Position numbers and translations under genes: made by a program
Notes under the pieces: model-generated
What the model was told of the DNA's origin: nothing
Databases searched by the model: none
Seen by the model: the letters and a program-made list of their open reading frames with translations, nothing else
Shown here: positions 24,601-42,839 of the stretch, piece by piece
How the letters are laid out: the number at the start of each line of letters is the position of its first letter
Numbering within the stretch: the stretch's first letter is position 1
Assembly (NCBI RefSeq): GCF_040807025.1
Contig: NC_090954.1
Location: forward strand, 21,952,501 to 22,016,500
From: Struthio camelus
Lineage: Eukaryota; Chordata; Aves; Struthioniformes; Struthionidae
DNA: 64,000 nucleotides
Direction of reading: 5' to 3'

Positions 24601-25201
24601 GCAGGAGAAAGAGGTGGACACAGAGCCTGTCTATGAGGAGGTGGGCAACTACCCTGAGCTGGCCTCACTGGAGCTGGACCGGGAGCTGCTGGCAGACCTA
24701 TCATCCGTCCCCTCCGTGGACAGGTCCAAGAAGTCGTCCCTGTTCCCCGAGCAGCCCCCAGCCCCAGCGCTGCGCTCCTCACTGCCCATCAGCCCAGCCC
24801 AGAGGGTCTCAGGTCCCTCTGTCACCAAAGCCCTGTCCCTCGAAAGGGGTTTGAACCTTGAGTGTGACAAAGGCCCAGCCCACGGCAGGTCTGCTGGGCT
24901 CAGACACACAAAAACAGCCTCTCTTGAGAGGAACCTGGAGCCTTCCCTAGTGCTGGCCAGGGACCAAGACCAGGTGGCCATGCCAGGGAGCAGTCCTAGC
25001 ATAGAGACCTCCCTGGAGATCCGCAAGAGGAACATCCAGCCTTCCTCACCCATCAACAACAAGCTGATGCAGGAGCTCAGCAGTATCATCCTCAAGAAGA
25101 ACGAGGGCCAGCCCCCAGGATCAGGACCAGGACCGGGGCCAGGGCCAGGGCAAGGGCCAGGGCCAGGGCCAGGGCCAGGGCCAGGCCAGCAGGTAACATG
25201 A
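4023..25201 (+). CDS. ARAP3: ARAP3, Arf-GAP/Rho-GAP with SAM, ankyrin-repeat-family, RA and five PH domains
   Basis: PI(3,4,5)P3-regulated dual GTPase-activating protein: its Arf-GAP acts on Arf6 and its Rho-GAP on RhoA, controlling actin and membrane dynamics at the plasma membrane (known for the family). Thirty-three coding exons join in phase to 5493 nt, giving 1830 aa. The domain order is SAM (about aa 8-70), PH1 (about 513-605), PH2 (about 622-710), C4 zinc-finger Arf-GAP (about 712-843), PH3 (about 918-1027), PH4 (about 1028-1130), Rho-GAP (about 1149-1348), RA (about 1350-1455), PH5 (about 1455-1560) and a proline-rich tail. Closest recalled relative is human ARAP3, not ARAP1 or ARAP2: near-identical blocks include SLKLDTSVWSNEIVQLFI and the Rho-GAP SRGDIPIIVD segment. 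The start is the first ATG after a 5' UTR acceptor (AG 3981-3982), with G at -3. The protein is about 290 aa longer than human (1544 aa), mostly in the SAM-PH1 linker and tail. One intron has a GC donor (15388). Exons are listed in the block entries. Confidence 0.95.
5868..5870 (+). promoter_or_regulatory. ARAP3: NAGNAG tandem splice acceptor of ARAP3 exon 2
   Basis: The sequence cttccagcag offers two AGs three bases apart after a pyrimidine tract. Both keep the frame and differ only by one serine codon. Confidence 0.6.
8480..8690. repeat. Unclassified interspersed repeat, copy 2
   Basis: The segment at about 8560-8655 (gccagtttgttatcttgc to tctcctctagccca) aligns along its length with about 1230-1315, sharing cores such as ccctgcc, ggacatagt and tagccca. 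By eye the identity is roughly three quarters. The family is unknown to me, and a weaker third match may lie near 14415-14445. Confidence 0.5.
10560..10765 (-). repeat. Probable old CR1 LINE fragment
   Basis: The stretch containing tagccccctccatccacagc, then gggagtcccacagatcagctgc and ending ggtggctcccaactcctgtg, resembles the reverse complement of the CR1 3' region common in crocodilian and turtle genomes. Recognition is by memory of the consensus. Confidence 0.45.
11927..15387 (+). CDS. ARAP3: ARAP3 coding exons 5-10: PH1 and PH2
   Basis: Exons: 11927-12196, 12497-12566, 13399-13519, 13760-13947, 14972-15078, 15188-15387. PH1 runs from RGWLDKLSPQG through NYVFQRRYVRFDG, whose basic residues in the beta1-beta2 region suit PIP3 binding, to NEWCSTLQKK. 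PH2 starts at SGTLELKGQKSKVF and ends in EREKREWMEALQEAI. Exon 5 opens with an acidic serine-rich stretch (SSECSSDGKSEDEE) and contains DDLTISPYAS, matching the human DDLISPYAS landmark and fixing the register of the linker. Exon 10 continues directly into the Arf-GAP zinc finger. Confidence 0.92.
15188..16119 (+). CDS. ARAP3: ARAP3 coding exons 10-12: Arf-GAP zinc finger
   Basis: Exons: 15188-15387, 15650-15735, 15937-16119. The C4 finger is visible as CADC...CKQC with the usual spacing, followed by AGQHRSLG, which holds the catalytic arginine of Arf-GAPs. The next exons give SKVQSLKLDTSVW and LGNDRANRFWAARLP, close to human ARAP3. Exon 10 ends at 15387 on CAG and the intron begins with GC, not GT: using any GT nearby would put an in-frame TAG into the finger, whereas the GC donor restores the family sequence exactly. 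Confidence 0.93.
16370..18580 (+). CDS. ARAP3: ARAP3 coding exons 13-19: PH3 and PH4
   Basis: Exons: 16370-16532, 16872-17003, 17076-17229, 17461-17563, 17698-17896, 18000-18063, 18417-18580. Landmarks are SVYNEITQPVTHSGYL (start of PH3), WCSLEKALLFFETDK, a tryptophan-bearing PH C-terminal helix LQAWASAIGK, then PH4 from the WFTPVSCHCLLG block through LRRLQELS to RTFYLQGLSRAD and AWYTDIQAS. The divergent linker in exons 13-14 has no ankyrin signature that I can see. Exon 19 also begins the Rho-GAP. Confidence 0.88.
18417..20204 (+). CDS. ARAP3: ARAP3 coding exons 19-23: Rho-GAP domain
   Basis: Exons: 18417-18580, 18772-18984, 19168-19273, 19794-19941, 20136-20204. The arginine finger lies in GIYRKNG at the start of exon 20. 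The other Rho-GAP hallmarks are KRFFRELEDPVF, LIGHLYR and LNQMSTKNLSLLFAPSLFQ, where the conserved asparagine stabilises the transition state in known Rho-GAPs. All catalytic positions look intact, so RhoA GAP activity is expected (inference). The domain ends with DLENSLITTWKD just before the RA domain. Confidence 0.93.
20528..22979 (+). CDS. ARAP3: ARAP3 coding exons 24-30: Ras-association and PH5
   Basis: Exons: 20528-20602, 20751-20865, 21040-21168, 21414-21547, 21757-21839, 22144-22179, 22916-22979. The RA domain runs from GDLIIEVYLEQKLPDCCV through TAEELTNQVLEMR to ERPLHPKEKVLEQALQW; in ARAP3 it binds Rap1-GTP and stimulates the Rho-GAP (known). PH5 runs from LLGNKFQERYFVIRDRK through VYMGIRKKLKPP and WGFTLTLDK to LWDWTTSILKAQ. 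Exon 29 is only 36 nt but is needed to keep frame and matches the human sequence. Confidence 0.92.
23075..25201 (+). CDS. ARAP3: ARAP3 coding exons 31-33: C-terminal tail
   Basis: Exons: 23075-23212, 23592-23630, 24566-25201 (TGA). RRRSSSDLAKQKFGTMPL and RRLHTRRTLSMFF match the human tail. PVYEEVGNYPEL retains the tyrosine motif that Src-family kinases phosphorylate in mammalian ARAP3, although one VYEE copy is present here where human has two. The last exon ends in a Gly-Pro dipeptide run encoded by a hexanucleotide repeat (about 25115-25190), followed by the stop. Confidence 0.9.
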
Positions 25202-25613
25202 CTTGCTATGCTGAATGGGTGGCCACGTGACCTGGAGTGGCAGGAGGTCAAATCATGTCACGCGGCAGGTACCTGGGCAAGGGGTTCTGGGTACCAAGTG
25301 CTCCCACATCAAGGCACCTGTGTCCTCCCTCCTCCTGGCCTGACCCCAGAGCCAGGCTGGGAGCCGGGGCAAGGCTGGGACTGGGGGACCAGGGCACACA
25401 GCAGCTGGCATGGTGTTCCTCCAGGGTGCCAGCCGAGGTTGAGCTTGGGGGGGGCTGAACCGTGGCACTGGGGCCATGCCAACACAGCCATCCTGACTCA
25501 TGAGGGCGCAGGCTGGGGACACTGTCCTGCACGCCTTTGTCGCGGGTGGCACATCCACTGTCTGACGGCTAGGTGCACAGGGCCCAGCACTAAAGGAAGC
25601 AAGTAAAAGGGAA

Positions 25614-25619
25614 AATAAA
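25614..25619 (+). terminator. ARAP3: Proximal poly(A) signal of ARAP3
   Basis: AATAAA about 410 nt after the stop, followed within 20-40 nt by a GU-rich stretch (tgtggtgtctgc). This is a plausible short 3' UTR end. Confidence 0.6.
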
Positions 25620-26010
25620 AGCAGAAATGTGGTGTCTGCAAGTTTTGGCTGCGTGACGCAGTACCAGGCTGAGGAACATGAGGTGCCTGCCTGCACAGGC
25701 ACATGCAGCAATGGGTGCGTGGGTGTGCTGAGTGCACAAAGGTTCAACTTTCTTCCCACACGGGTCCTCTGAGACATATCTCGGTTTTGCCAAACATCCC
25801 GTGCCCAGAGCTGCGCCCTTGGGGGCAGGATGGAGACATCTAAGCTATCCACCACATCCCTTCTTGCATTTACCATGGCATATTAGTGGGGTGGGGAGGG
25901 TTTGTAAGGAGCAGGGCTGACCATATGTGCCCAGCACATAGTCCTGGTGATGGAGGATGGCTCCTGCTCAGCTAGGATATTTAAACCGGTTTCTTCCTTT
26001 ATCAGAGGTA

Positions 26011-26024
26011 AATAAAGGTTTATT
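26011..26024. terminator. Back-to-back poly(A) motif between ARAP3 and the receptor gene
   Basis: AATAAAGGTTTATT reads AATAAA on the plus strand (26011-26016) and again on the minus strand (26024-26019). Plus-strand ARAP3 ends upstream and the minus-strand receptor ends upstream on its own strand, so both could use it. The plus side is followed by U/G-rich tttgtatgctggagggtttgg, and the minus side by a T-rich tract. Confidence 0.5.
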
Positions 26025-26872
26025 TGTATGCTGGAGGGTTTGGTCAATGCAGGGTGAGCAGTGATGGCACCGGTGGTCCTGCGGGCATGGATCCGGGTGG
26101 TGCCAGGCCCTGCGCCATGCAAGGCTGGCACCCAGCTGTGGGAGCCAGCAGGATGCGAGCACAGAGGGGCAATGCTGGGGGCTGCAGCAGGGACACCAAG
26201 CCCTGTGACATGCTGCAAAGGGGCTGTGCCCAGGAAAGCCTATGGAGGAACTGCTGCTTTTGTGGTCGGGGGGGTGGGGGGGGAGGACTGGGGAAGGGGA
26301 AGCTGTTGCAGGTTTCAGAGAAGTGGATCTGTCCTAGTTGGGACCATTCCACCACCAAGGGTGCCTGGCTGCTCCCAGCACCTGGCACAGTGGGATGGGG
26401 GCAAGGCAAGGGGCTGGGAAAGAGCCTGTGCAGAGGGAGAGGCCGACGAGATTAAAAACATCAGGATTTCCTGTCAGCAGGGTCCAGCATGGGTCATTCT
26501 ACACCTTCCTGTGGAGCTCCAATGCTCTTTGGCAAAGTCACAGCAAATTTCCAATCCAGGAGGGATTTTTTACCTGAGTCTGCTGCCAGCCTTGGACGTG
26601 CACTCAGGGAAAGGGCTGCTCCAGGGCCTGGATGGCAGCTGGGAACAGCACTGGTCTCATGGCAAAGTCTGAACGACAGCACGTCCATTTGTGCTTTGGC
26701 CGCTGCATTTTGTGGAGCCGAGGCATACACGGGTGGGTTGGGGCAGAGGCAGTGCCCGCGGTGCTGATATGGCACGGAGCCATAGAGAGGCATGACTGGG
26801 TGCTGGGCACTGAGCCACAGGTTCCCCCCACCCCGGGGCGGGGGACACAGCCCAGCACCCCCCTGCCTATGC

Positions 26873-27897
26873 CTATGGCTGGCTCTGCTCGCTGGACCTC
26901 AGGGGCAAGGCCACCTTCTCAGAGGCTCTCCCTGTCGAGCTCTTGAGCTGCCTGGGGCAGCAGGTGCCTCCATCCCAGATGCAGGCCCGAAAATCTCTGG
27001 AGACGTAGAAGTAGATGAAGGGATCAAAGCAGGTGTTGAAGGCGCTGAGCACCAGTGCTAAGGCATACCAGATGTAGGTGATGTTGTGGCATCCAGTAGC
27101 ATCCAGCACATAGTGGTTGAAGAGCAGCACATTGCTGGGGGTGAAGCAGAGGATGAAGACCAGGAGGACCAGGGCCAGGACGTGTACCATGTGCCCATAT
27201 TGACTCCCCTTGGCCACCAGCCGCACTAGGATGCAGCCATAGGAGATGGTGATGAGCACAAAGGGCAGGCCAAAGCCCAGCCCTACCAGGGAGAGGAAAT
27301 AATAGAAGAGGAACTTTTGATCATCCTTTTCTAGGACATCGTGGCATGTAGTGATGTTCAGCCTTGAGATGTGTTTTGTCTGGGGAATGAAGAGCAGAGG
27401 GCTCACGCCCAGCCCCACTGCCAACCAGATCCCCACACAGACACCCACCCTGCCCCACATCCACCTGGACCCCTTCCACAGGAATGGGTGCACCACAGAG
27501 ATGCAGCGCTCCAGGCCAATGCAGGTGAGGAAGAGGATGGAGCTGTACATGTTCCCGTAGAAGAGGGCTACCATGGTGCGGCACAGGTAGTCCCCAAAGA
27601 GCCACTGGTTGCCCAAGAGGTGATAGAAGATCTTGAAGGGCAGCAGGAGGGCAAAAAGCAGGTCAGCACTGGCCACGTTAAGCAGGAAGAAGGTGGTGGA
27701 ACATCTCTTGAACTTGGTCACCAGGACCCAGCAGGCCAGAGCATTGGCTGGCAGCCCCACAAACAACACCACGGAGTAGAGAGCAGGGAGGACACGGGTG
27801 GTCACAGTGCTGTTGAGAAAACCTTCCACGGAGGCGCTGGGGCACTCAGCTTCTTCTTGGGGAGTGAGAGGGATCAAAACTCGCCCTTTGCCATGCA
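26873..27897 (-). CDS. PAR-like receptor exon 2 (cleavage site, 7TM, tail)
   Basis: The acceptor is a strong pyrimidine tract, ctcctgtgtcctcctcag, ending at 27898. Translation gives the protease site at 27895-27878, TM1 from about ALYSVVLFVGLPANALACWV, TM3 with YGNMYSSILFLTCIG (compare PAR2 YGNMYCSILFMTCLS), extracellular loop 2 TTCHDVLEKDD, TM6 ILCFTPSNVLLFNHYVL, TM7 SAFNTCFDPFIYFYV, and stop TAG at 26875-26873. No break is seen and all helices are intact. Confidence 0.92.
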
Positions 27898-30736
27898 CTG
27901 AGGAGGACACAGGAGATTAGGCTTGTCCAAGAGCACCCTCCCACTGCCCCTTCCAGCTTGGAACCATGTAGGAAGCTGTCACCCCTCCCTGCAGAGCAGC
28001 CAGGAAATCCAAGAGCTGGCATCAGCCCGGTCAACAGCAAAGGGCAGCTTGAGACCCAGAAGTCCTGCATCCTAGTCCTTAACCTCCTGGTCCCTGCAGA
28101 TGTTCACAGTGCCTCAGCTGAGGCAAACTCTACCCTTGCTGGCACTGTGCTCCTAAGCTGTAATACCAAGCAGAGGAGCACTATCACCCCCAAGGACCTC
28201 CCTCCTGCCCCACACATCCCCCAGCACCCCACAGGAGTGTGAAAGGCCATGGAGAAGTGACATCCCCAAGTAAGACACTGTGTAGTCAGCAAGAAAAATT
28301 CACAAGAGCCACAAAGCTGCCCTTGCCGCAGAGCCATGCCACATCATGTGCTGCTCATGCCATGCTGCTCGCCTAGCATCGCGGTCATCTCAGTGCCAGC
28401 CCAACCAGGCTTGGAGAGGAACAGCAACCCTGTCTGGAGTCTAAGATGGTCTCTGCTCACACGCATGCAGACATGCACATGTCGCGTCGCACTGACAACG
28501 TCCCTTTCCCTAGCACGTTCATGCCCTGCTCTAGTAGGAGCAAACCATGCGCAAGATATGGCGGATGCCCGTCCCCATCCTGCTCCTCCAGCTGTGTGTG
28601 CCAGGAAGAGCTGCAGATCAGACCCTGGAGCAGCACCTGGCCAGTCTTCACAGCAAAAATAACCAAAGGAGGCCCTGTGAGCCTGACAGGCTGTCTGGGG
28701 CAGATGGGGGAGTCATGGGGAGCGTGATGGTGGAAGAAAAGGGGTGCATGGCACAGGGTCCCACTCAAAAGTACCTGGCATGGTCTCTGCAGTATCCCTG
28801 AATGTGCCTAGGTGCTCTGGGGGGTGACACCAGCCTTTCAGGACTTTGGGGACAGCTCTGCCCTGGCTCCCCAGTACCTAACCTACAGGCTGGGTCTAGC
28901 ACATGACTGTCTCCCCAGAAACGCAGTGGATATAAAAAGGGCTGGGTGGCCTGGGAAGAGGCAGGGATCCTGTCTCTGCTGAGGCAGCAGCGCCCCAGTA
29001 ACATACGGTCCCTGCGCCTGCCAGCTGGCGAAAAGCAGCTGTGGGAGGCTGCACTTCACCCGCAGCCTCGTGGCCTGATCAGACACCTTAGTCAGCAGCT
29101 CGCAGAGCCCCGGATTGCCCAGCCTCTGACGCAGATGGGACACGCCACCCACGCCACGACGGGGGATGAGACGGGGATGTTCTCCCCCCTGAGCTGTCCG
29201 CAGTCTCTCACCTCTTCCCCTCAGGCGGGCCCAGGCAGCCAGGGCCCCCCCGCCTCGGCCACGGCTGTGCATACCTCCCCCCGCTCCCTGCAGAGCTTTT
29301 GACTCAGAGCAAAAGCACAGAACAGGAAGGTCCTAGGTCACCAAAAAAAAAAAAAAAAACCCCACTGATCAAATCCCTTTTCTTAATATTTTCTTCACTC
29401 TAAAAATGCAACCAGGCTCTGCTTCCTGCACATCACTCCGACGTGCGTTGATACCTGTATGAGCAGCTCCCCTCCCTGATCCTACAATACACCTAAATAT
29501 ACCCTTCCTAAAGCCTTCCCTTCTGCCCCACTGCACTGCTCCCAGCTGGGGGGCTGGCCAGAGAGATGCAGCCCCCCTAGGAGCCTGTTTTGCCAGGGCT
29601 AGATGTTAACACTTCTTGGCATCTGCCAACATGCGCTGCTAATGCATCGCACCAGGGAACAGTTAAGGCAGTCCCCTGAGCCTGAATGCACGGAGTGGCC
29701 AGCTGTCTTGAGTGATTACCCTCATCATTACAGCAGCCCATGTGGTTCTCTGCAAAGCTTTTCCTGAGACAGCTTTCCAAGCGCTGCCACGGCTGCCGGC
29801 TTGCCCTACGGCTGCCTCACAGCCCTAGACCTGCGGGAACTGAGTTGCCCTTTGAGTGGGCACATAGCGAGCCCCAAGGGACAAGGGAACCATCTCAGCT
29901 GCTCAAACATGATGAGCCCAATCTGCCATGACCGTCAGCTCCAAGGAGCGGCAGCGGTCGCAAGTCACCGCATCCCACTCTGGGACAGGAAGCAATGTGG
30001 AGATTTCCTGAGAGCAGGCACCCATGCTGGCTTGGGCACAGGGCACGACACTCCATGCAAGACCACTTCCAGGACAATGTGTTCAGATCTGGGACTTAAG
30101 AGAAAGTTTCCTGGCTCCAATTTAGCCTGAGATGAATGGCTCCAGCTCCAAAACCCCAGAGACTTTCAGTTGGTCCCCAGGATGCTTGAGGTCTAGGGCA
30201 CCAGCAGGGCCCAGTTATGTCCAACAGCTTCCTACAAAGACTGACGTCTCTGCCCTCCCCACTCACGGTGGAGGCAGTAGAAATTTCAGGTTACAACAGC
30301 AATAATTGTATTTTTGCTGTGATAGGGAGGGGAAGAGCAGCAGAGTTTCAGATGATCGATGGGGTTTTCAGTATGGACAGTAAAAAGACCCAGAAAAAGC
30401 AATAGAGCTGTCCCCCAACCCATCTCTGTAACAGGCAGCAGTTCCCGTCCGAGTGCCAAGCAACACAGTATTGGGATATCCTGGCCTCCATATGGTCCGT
30501 GCCCTCCTTGTCCTGCCCCATCGCCTCCCAGCTGGCACATGCCCCCCACCCCAGCCGGCTGGCCTCTCCTGAGCCTCCTTAACCAGATCCCCAAGAAGGA
30601 TCTTCCCCAGAAAGGGAGCGAGAGACCTACCAGGGTGCTTAGCTGTGGAGAGTTCGACAGCTGAGCAGATCCAGGTGCAGCCAAGCAGGAGGGAGACGTA
30701 AATGGCAGCAGAGCAGGGGGAAGGCAAAAAATACAT
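26873..30736 (-). CDS. Protease-activated receptor-like GPCR (F2R/PAR family)
   Basis: Class A receptor of the PAR family, activated in known members when a serine protease cuts the N-terminus and exposes a tethered ligand; it acts at the plasma membrane through G proteins. Two coding exons, 30736-30631 and 27897-26873, join in phase 1 to 376 aa, the classic PAR layout. Exon 1 encodes a signal peptide (MYFLPSPCSAAIYVSLLLG, cut probably after CSA at about aa 26). Exon 2 opens with HGKGR/VLIPLT, predicted cleavage after Arg41, then an acidic EEAE patch, an N-glycosylation site (NST), seven helices, Cys in LCRTMV paired with the TCHDVL loop, and DPFIYFYVS in TM7. TM3 ends in LERCISVV, not the usual D/QRY. 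The tail is short with a CC palmitoylation-like pair. It is convergent with ARAP3 and head to head with FCHSD1. It is closest in cleavage site to PAR2 (F2RL1) but sits outside the known PAR loci, so no symbol is assigned. Confidence 0.88.
27898..30630 (-). other. PAR-like receptor intron (2.7 kb)
   Basis: Single intron of the receptor, phase 1, gt-ag. It contains an A17 homopolymer at 29343-29359 and an isolated plus-strand TATA-like motif at 28931-28939. No other gene is recognised. Confidence 0.7.
29343..29359 (+). repeat. A17 homopolymer
   Basis: Seventeen consecutive A. No retroelement body is recognisable just upstream, so it may be a simple repeat or the tail of a decayed retrocopy. 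Confidence 0.8.
30631..30736 (-). CDS. PAR-like receptor exon 1 (signal peptide)
   Basis: ATG at 30736-30734 with A at -3. The exon has 35 codons plus one base and ends CACCCTG/gtaggt. The hydrophobic core AAIYVSLLLGCTWIC is followed by small residues (CSA) suited to signal peptidase. The leftover G joins TG of exon 2 to make Val36. Confidence 0.85.
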
Positions 30737-31950
30737 GTTTGTGGTGCGACCTCTGCAGAAACAGCTGCTGGCTTTCTTCTGGGGTCCAGAGAAGTGCCAC
30801 AAGCAGGGGCTGGCCCTGGACTGTGAGTCATTGCGAAATGACAGATGCTAGCCCTCTCCTCCAGAGCACCCTTCCTCTTTCTTTTCCATTTTGCGCCTGG
30901 GGGCTGCTTTTTGTCCCTGAGGTCTGAGCAGCGAGACAGACGCTCGAGAAGTTGGGAGCCGAGATAATTGCAAACTGCAAGCTGTCTCTGAGCGCTCAGA
31001 GCCAAGGACAGATGGATGGAGGATGTCACCGAGACACATGACCTTAGGGTGGTTTCCAGTCACTCTTGCGCATTTGGGTGGCTTTGGGGAGGAGGAAGCA
31101 GATGTGGGTGCAGCTACAGAAAGATATTTTACGGACTGCAGCAGGTAGGTTAAGTAGTACATGACCTAGGTGCATGGCAGGAGAGACAAGGCTGGCTCCC
31201 AGGGCACCCGAGCGAGCTCCAGCCCAGCTCTGCGTGCCCAGACCCCATTGCAGAAGGGTGCTGCTTACAGAGCAAGACCCACCATTCCCACGCAGCAGCA
31301 CCCCGAGATCCAGGGCACCCCTACCCCTGCCTGGCCGCCCCAGGGAGGCCCTGAGGACCAGAAGCTCCCCGCTCTCCGGCCTCCGATCACTTTGGTTGGG
31401 CTGACGAGCCGGTTTCAACTCGCAGACAGGTGGCCACCTTGCCTCATCACAGCTGTGCCATCCTCTTCCTGCCACACAAGTGGGTGGTGGATGGGCCCCA
31501 TGGCCACCCTCCTGGCTTCCCACGACTGCCCGGAGCGGAGGAGCCATGGAAGGGAACAACCGACCCAGTGACCAGCAGGGACAGCCCCACGGCCCAGCCT
31601 CGCACATGGACACGCTCTGGGGGAACCTGGAAATGTGCAACTGCCCCAAAAACTGTAAGTGAAAAGGCAAGAAAGGGACAAAAGGGACAGCAGGAAGGGC
31701 CAGGAGAGCTGCAAGAACCATGCAGGCAGTAAATGGAGGAAAACTAGGGTAAAATAGCCAAATGAAAGATAAGCGAGGGAGGAATGGGAGGATGGGGGGG
31801 ATGGAGAGGGGACAGAAAGGGACGAGGAAGCACAGGGAAGGTTGGCTGGTGAGCCCTCAGGGATGCCAGGCGCCCCCACACCAGATGCCACTGCTGAGCA
31901 CCGCACGCACGTCCCCACGGCAGGATCCCGCCAGGCCTCCTCCGCGTGAG
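30737..31950. promoter_or_regulatory. Head-to-head interval between the receptor gene and FCHSD1
   Basis: About 1.2 kb upstream of the receptor ATG on the minus strand and leading into the FCHSD1 CpG island on the plus strand. It must carry the receptor promoter and 5' UTR unless an untranslated exon exists. No TATA box was found on the receptor side. No coding sequence is recognised. Confidence 0.5.
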
Positions 31951-31959
31951 CTGGCACCA

Positions 31960-32209
31960 GCCCCCAGCGCGCCGCGCGTCCCCGCCACCGGACCCCAGCG
32001 CTCCGCGGGGAACGCGCAGCGGCGGGCGCGGCGGGGGCGGGGCCAGAGGGGCGGAGGGGCGGGGCCGCGGGAGGGGAGGGGCCGGAGCGGGGCGGGGCCA
32101 GGGGCGGGGCGGGGCCCGGCCGATCCCGGCAGTTCCGGGCTCCGCCCACGCGGGGTGGCGGCGGCGGCGGCGGCGGCGGCGGGGCCGGGGCCGGGGCCGG
32201 GGCGCGGGG
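31960..32209 (+). promoter_or_regulatory. FCHSD1: FCHSD1 CpG-island promoter and 5' UTR
   Basis: Very high GC with dense CpG and repeated GC boxes (gggcggggc-type motifs at about 32030-32115), no TATA box, ending at the FCHSD1 ATG. Typical of a broad Sp1-type promoter. Confidence 0.75.
32157..32203 (+). repeat. FCHSD1: (GGC)8 followed by (GGGGCC)3 in FCHSD1 5' UTR
   Basis: Eight GGC units (32157-32180) run directly into three GGGGCC units plus GGGGC (32181-32203), ending six bases before the FCHSD1 ATG. Confidence 0.9.
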
Positions 32210-42178
<9,969 letters not shown>

Positions 42179-42808
42179 CCCGGGCAGTCCCCCAGTCTCT
42201 CTCCCTGCACCCGCTGGGTCCTTGGGCCTGCAGTCTGCGAAAGCGTCACCCGAGCAAACCGCGTCACCCGCTCAGGATGCTCGTCCTACACGGCAGGGGC
42301 TGGCACAGAGGGCAGCGCTAGGACGTGCCCTCCTGTGCAAGCAGAGACCTGCCCTGAGCCCCACTGCTCCCCCGAGCTGGTCTCTCGGGGTCGGGGGGGC
42401 GCATCCTGCCAGGGCGCCCACGGTACTCAGCATAGCTTGCGGAGCAGACCTGCCTGCGGGCGCAACACCGGGCAGCCACGCTCACGCCTGGAAGCACCTT
42501 TACCCAGAGCAAGGCAAGGAGCTCAGTGGTGCAGCCATGTCCTGCCTCTCCCAGTGCTGATGGGTCTCGCCTCTGCCCCTTCTCCAGGCCCCCAGCTGGC
42601 ATCCCTGTGCACCCCCCCCGCCGCCCTTGCAGACGATGCAGCCCATCCCTATGCCCTGGTCCCTCGGAGGGCGGGGGGGGGGGGTACACCCCTTCTGCCA
42701 CACATCTGCCGCGCTGCCCACCCCAGGGGGGCACAGGGAGCCCGGACATCTCCCTGCCTGGGAGGCAGTGGGGGCAGGCAGGAGCAGGCACCCTGGTTGC
42801 TGCGCCCC

Positions 42809-42814
42809 AATAAA
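42809..42814 (+). terminator. FCHSD1: FCHSD1 poly(A) signal
   Basis: AATAAA 630 nt after the stop, followed by ggccaacgtgttcag and a T-rich stretch. It is the only good signal before the intergenic region. Confidence 0.8.
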
Positions 42815-42839
42815 GCGAGCTCACTCGGCCAACGTGTTC

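Larger units (their letters stand above)
25202..26872. other. Shared 3' region of ARAP3 and the PAR-like receptor
   Basis: Holds the presumed 3' UTRs of two convergent genes and the poly(A) motifs at 25614 and 26011-26024. No additional coding exon is recognised. Confidence 0.55.

Noticed and set aside
27371-27901. 176-aa plus-strand frame opposite the receptor exon
   Set aside because: Antisense shadow of the intact receptor coding sequence.
26873-27910. Single-exon reading of the receptor starting at an ATG at 27910
   Set aside because: That ATG lies in the intron polypyrimidine region; the cag acceptor at 27898-27900 and the phase-matched signal-peptide exon give the complete PAR architecture.
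29343-29359. A17 run as the tail of a processed pseudogene
   Set aside because: No coding or SINE-like body could be recognised upstream and no target-site duplication is evident.
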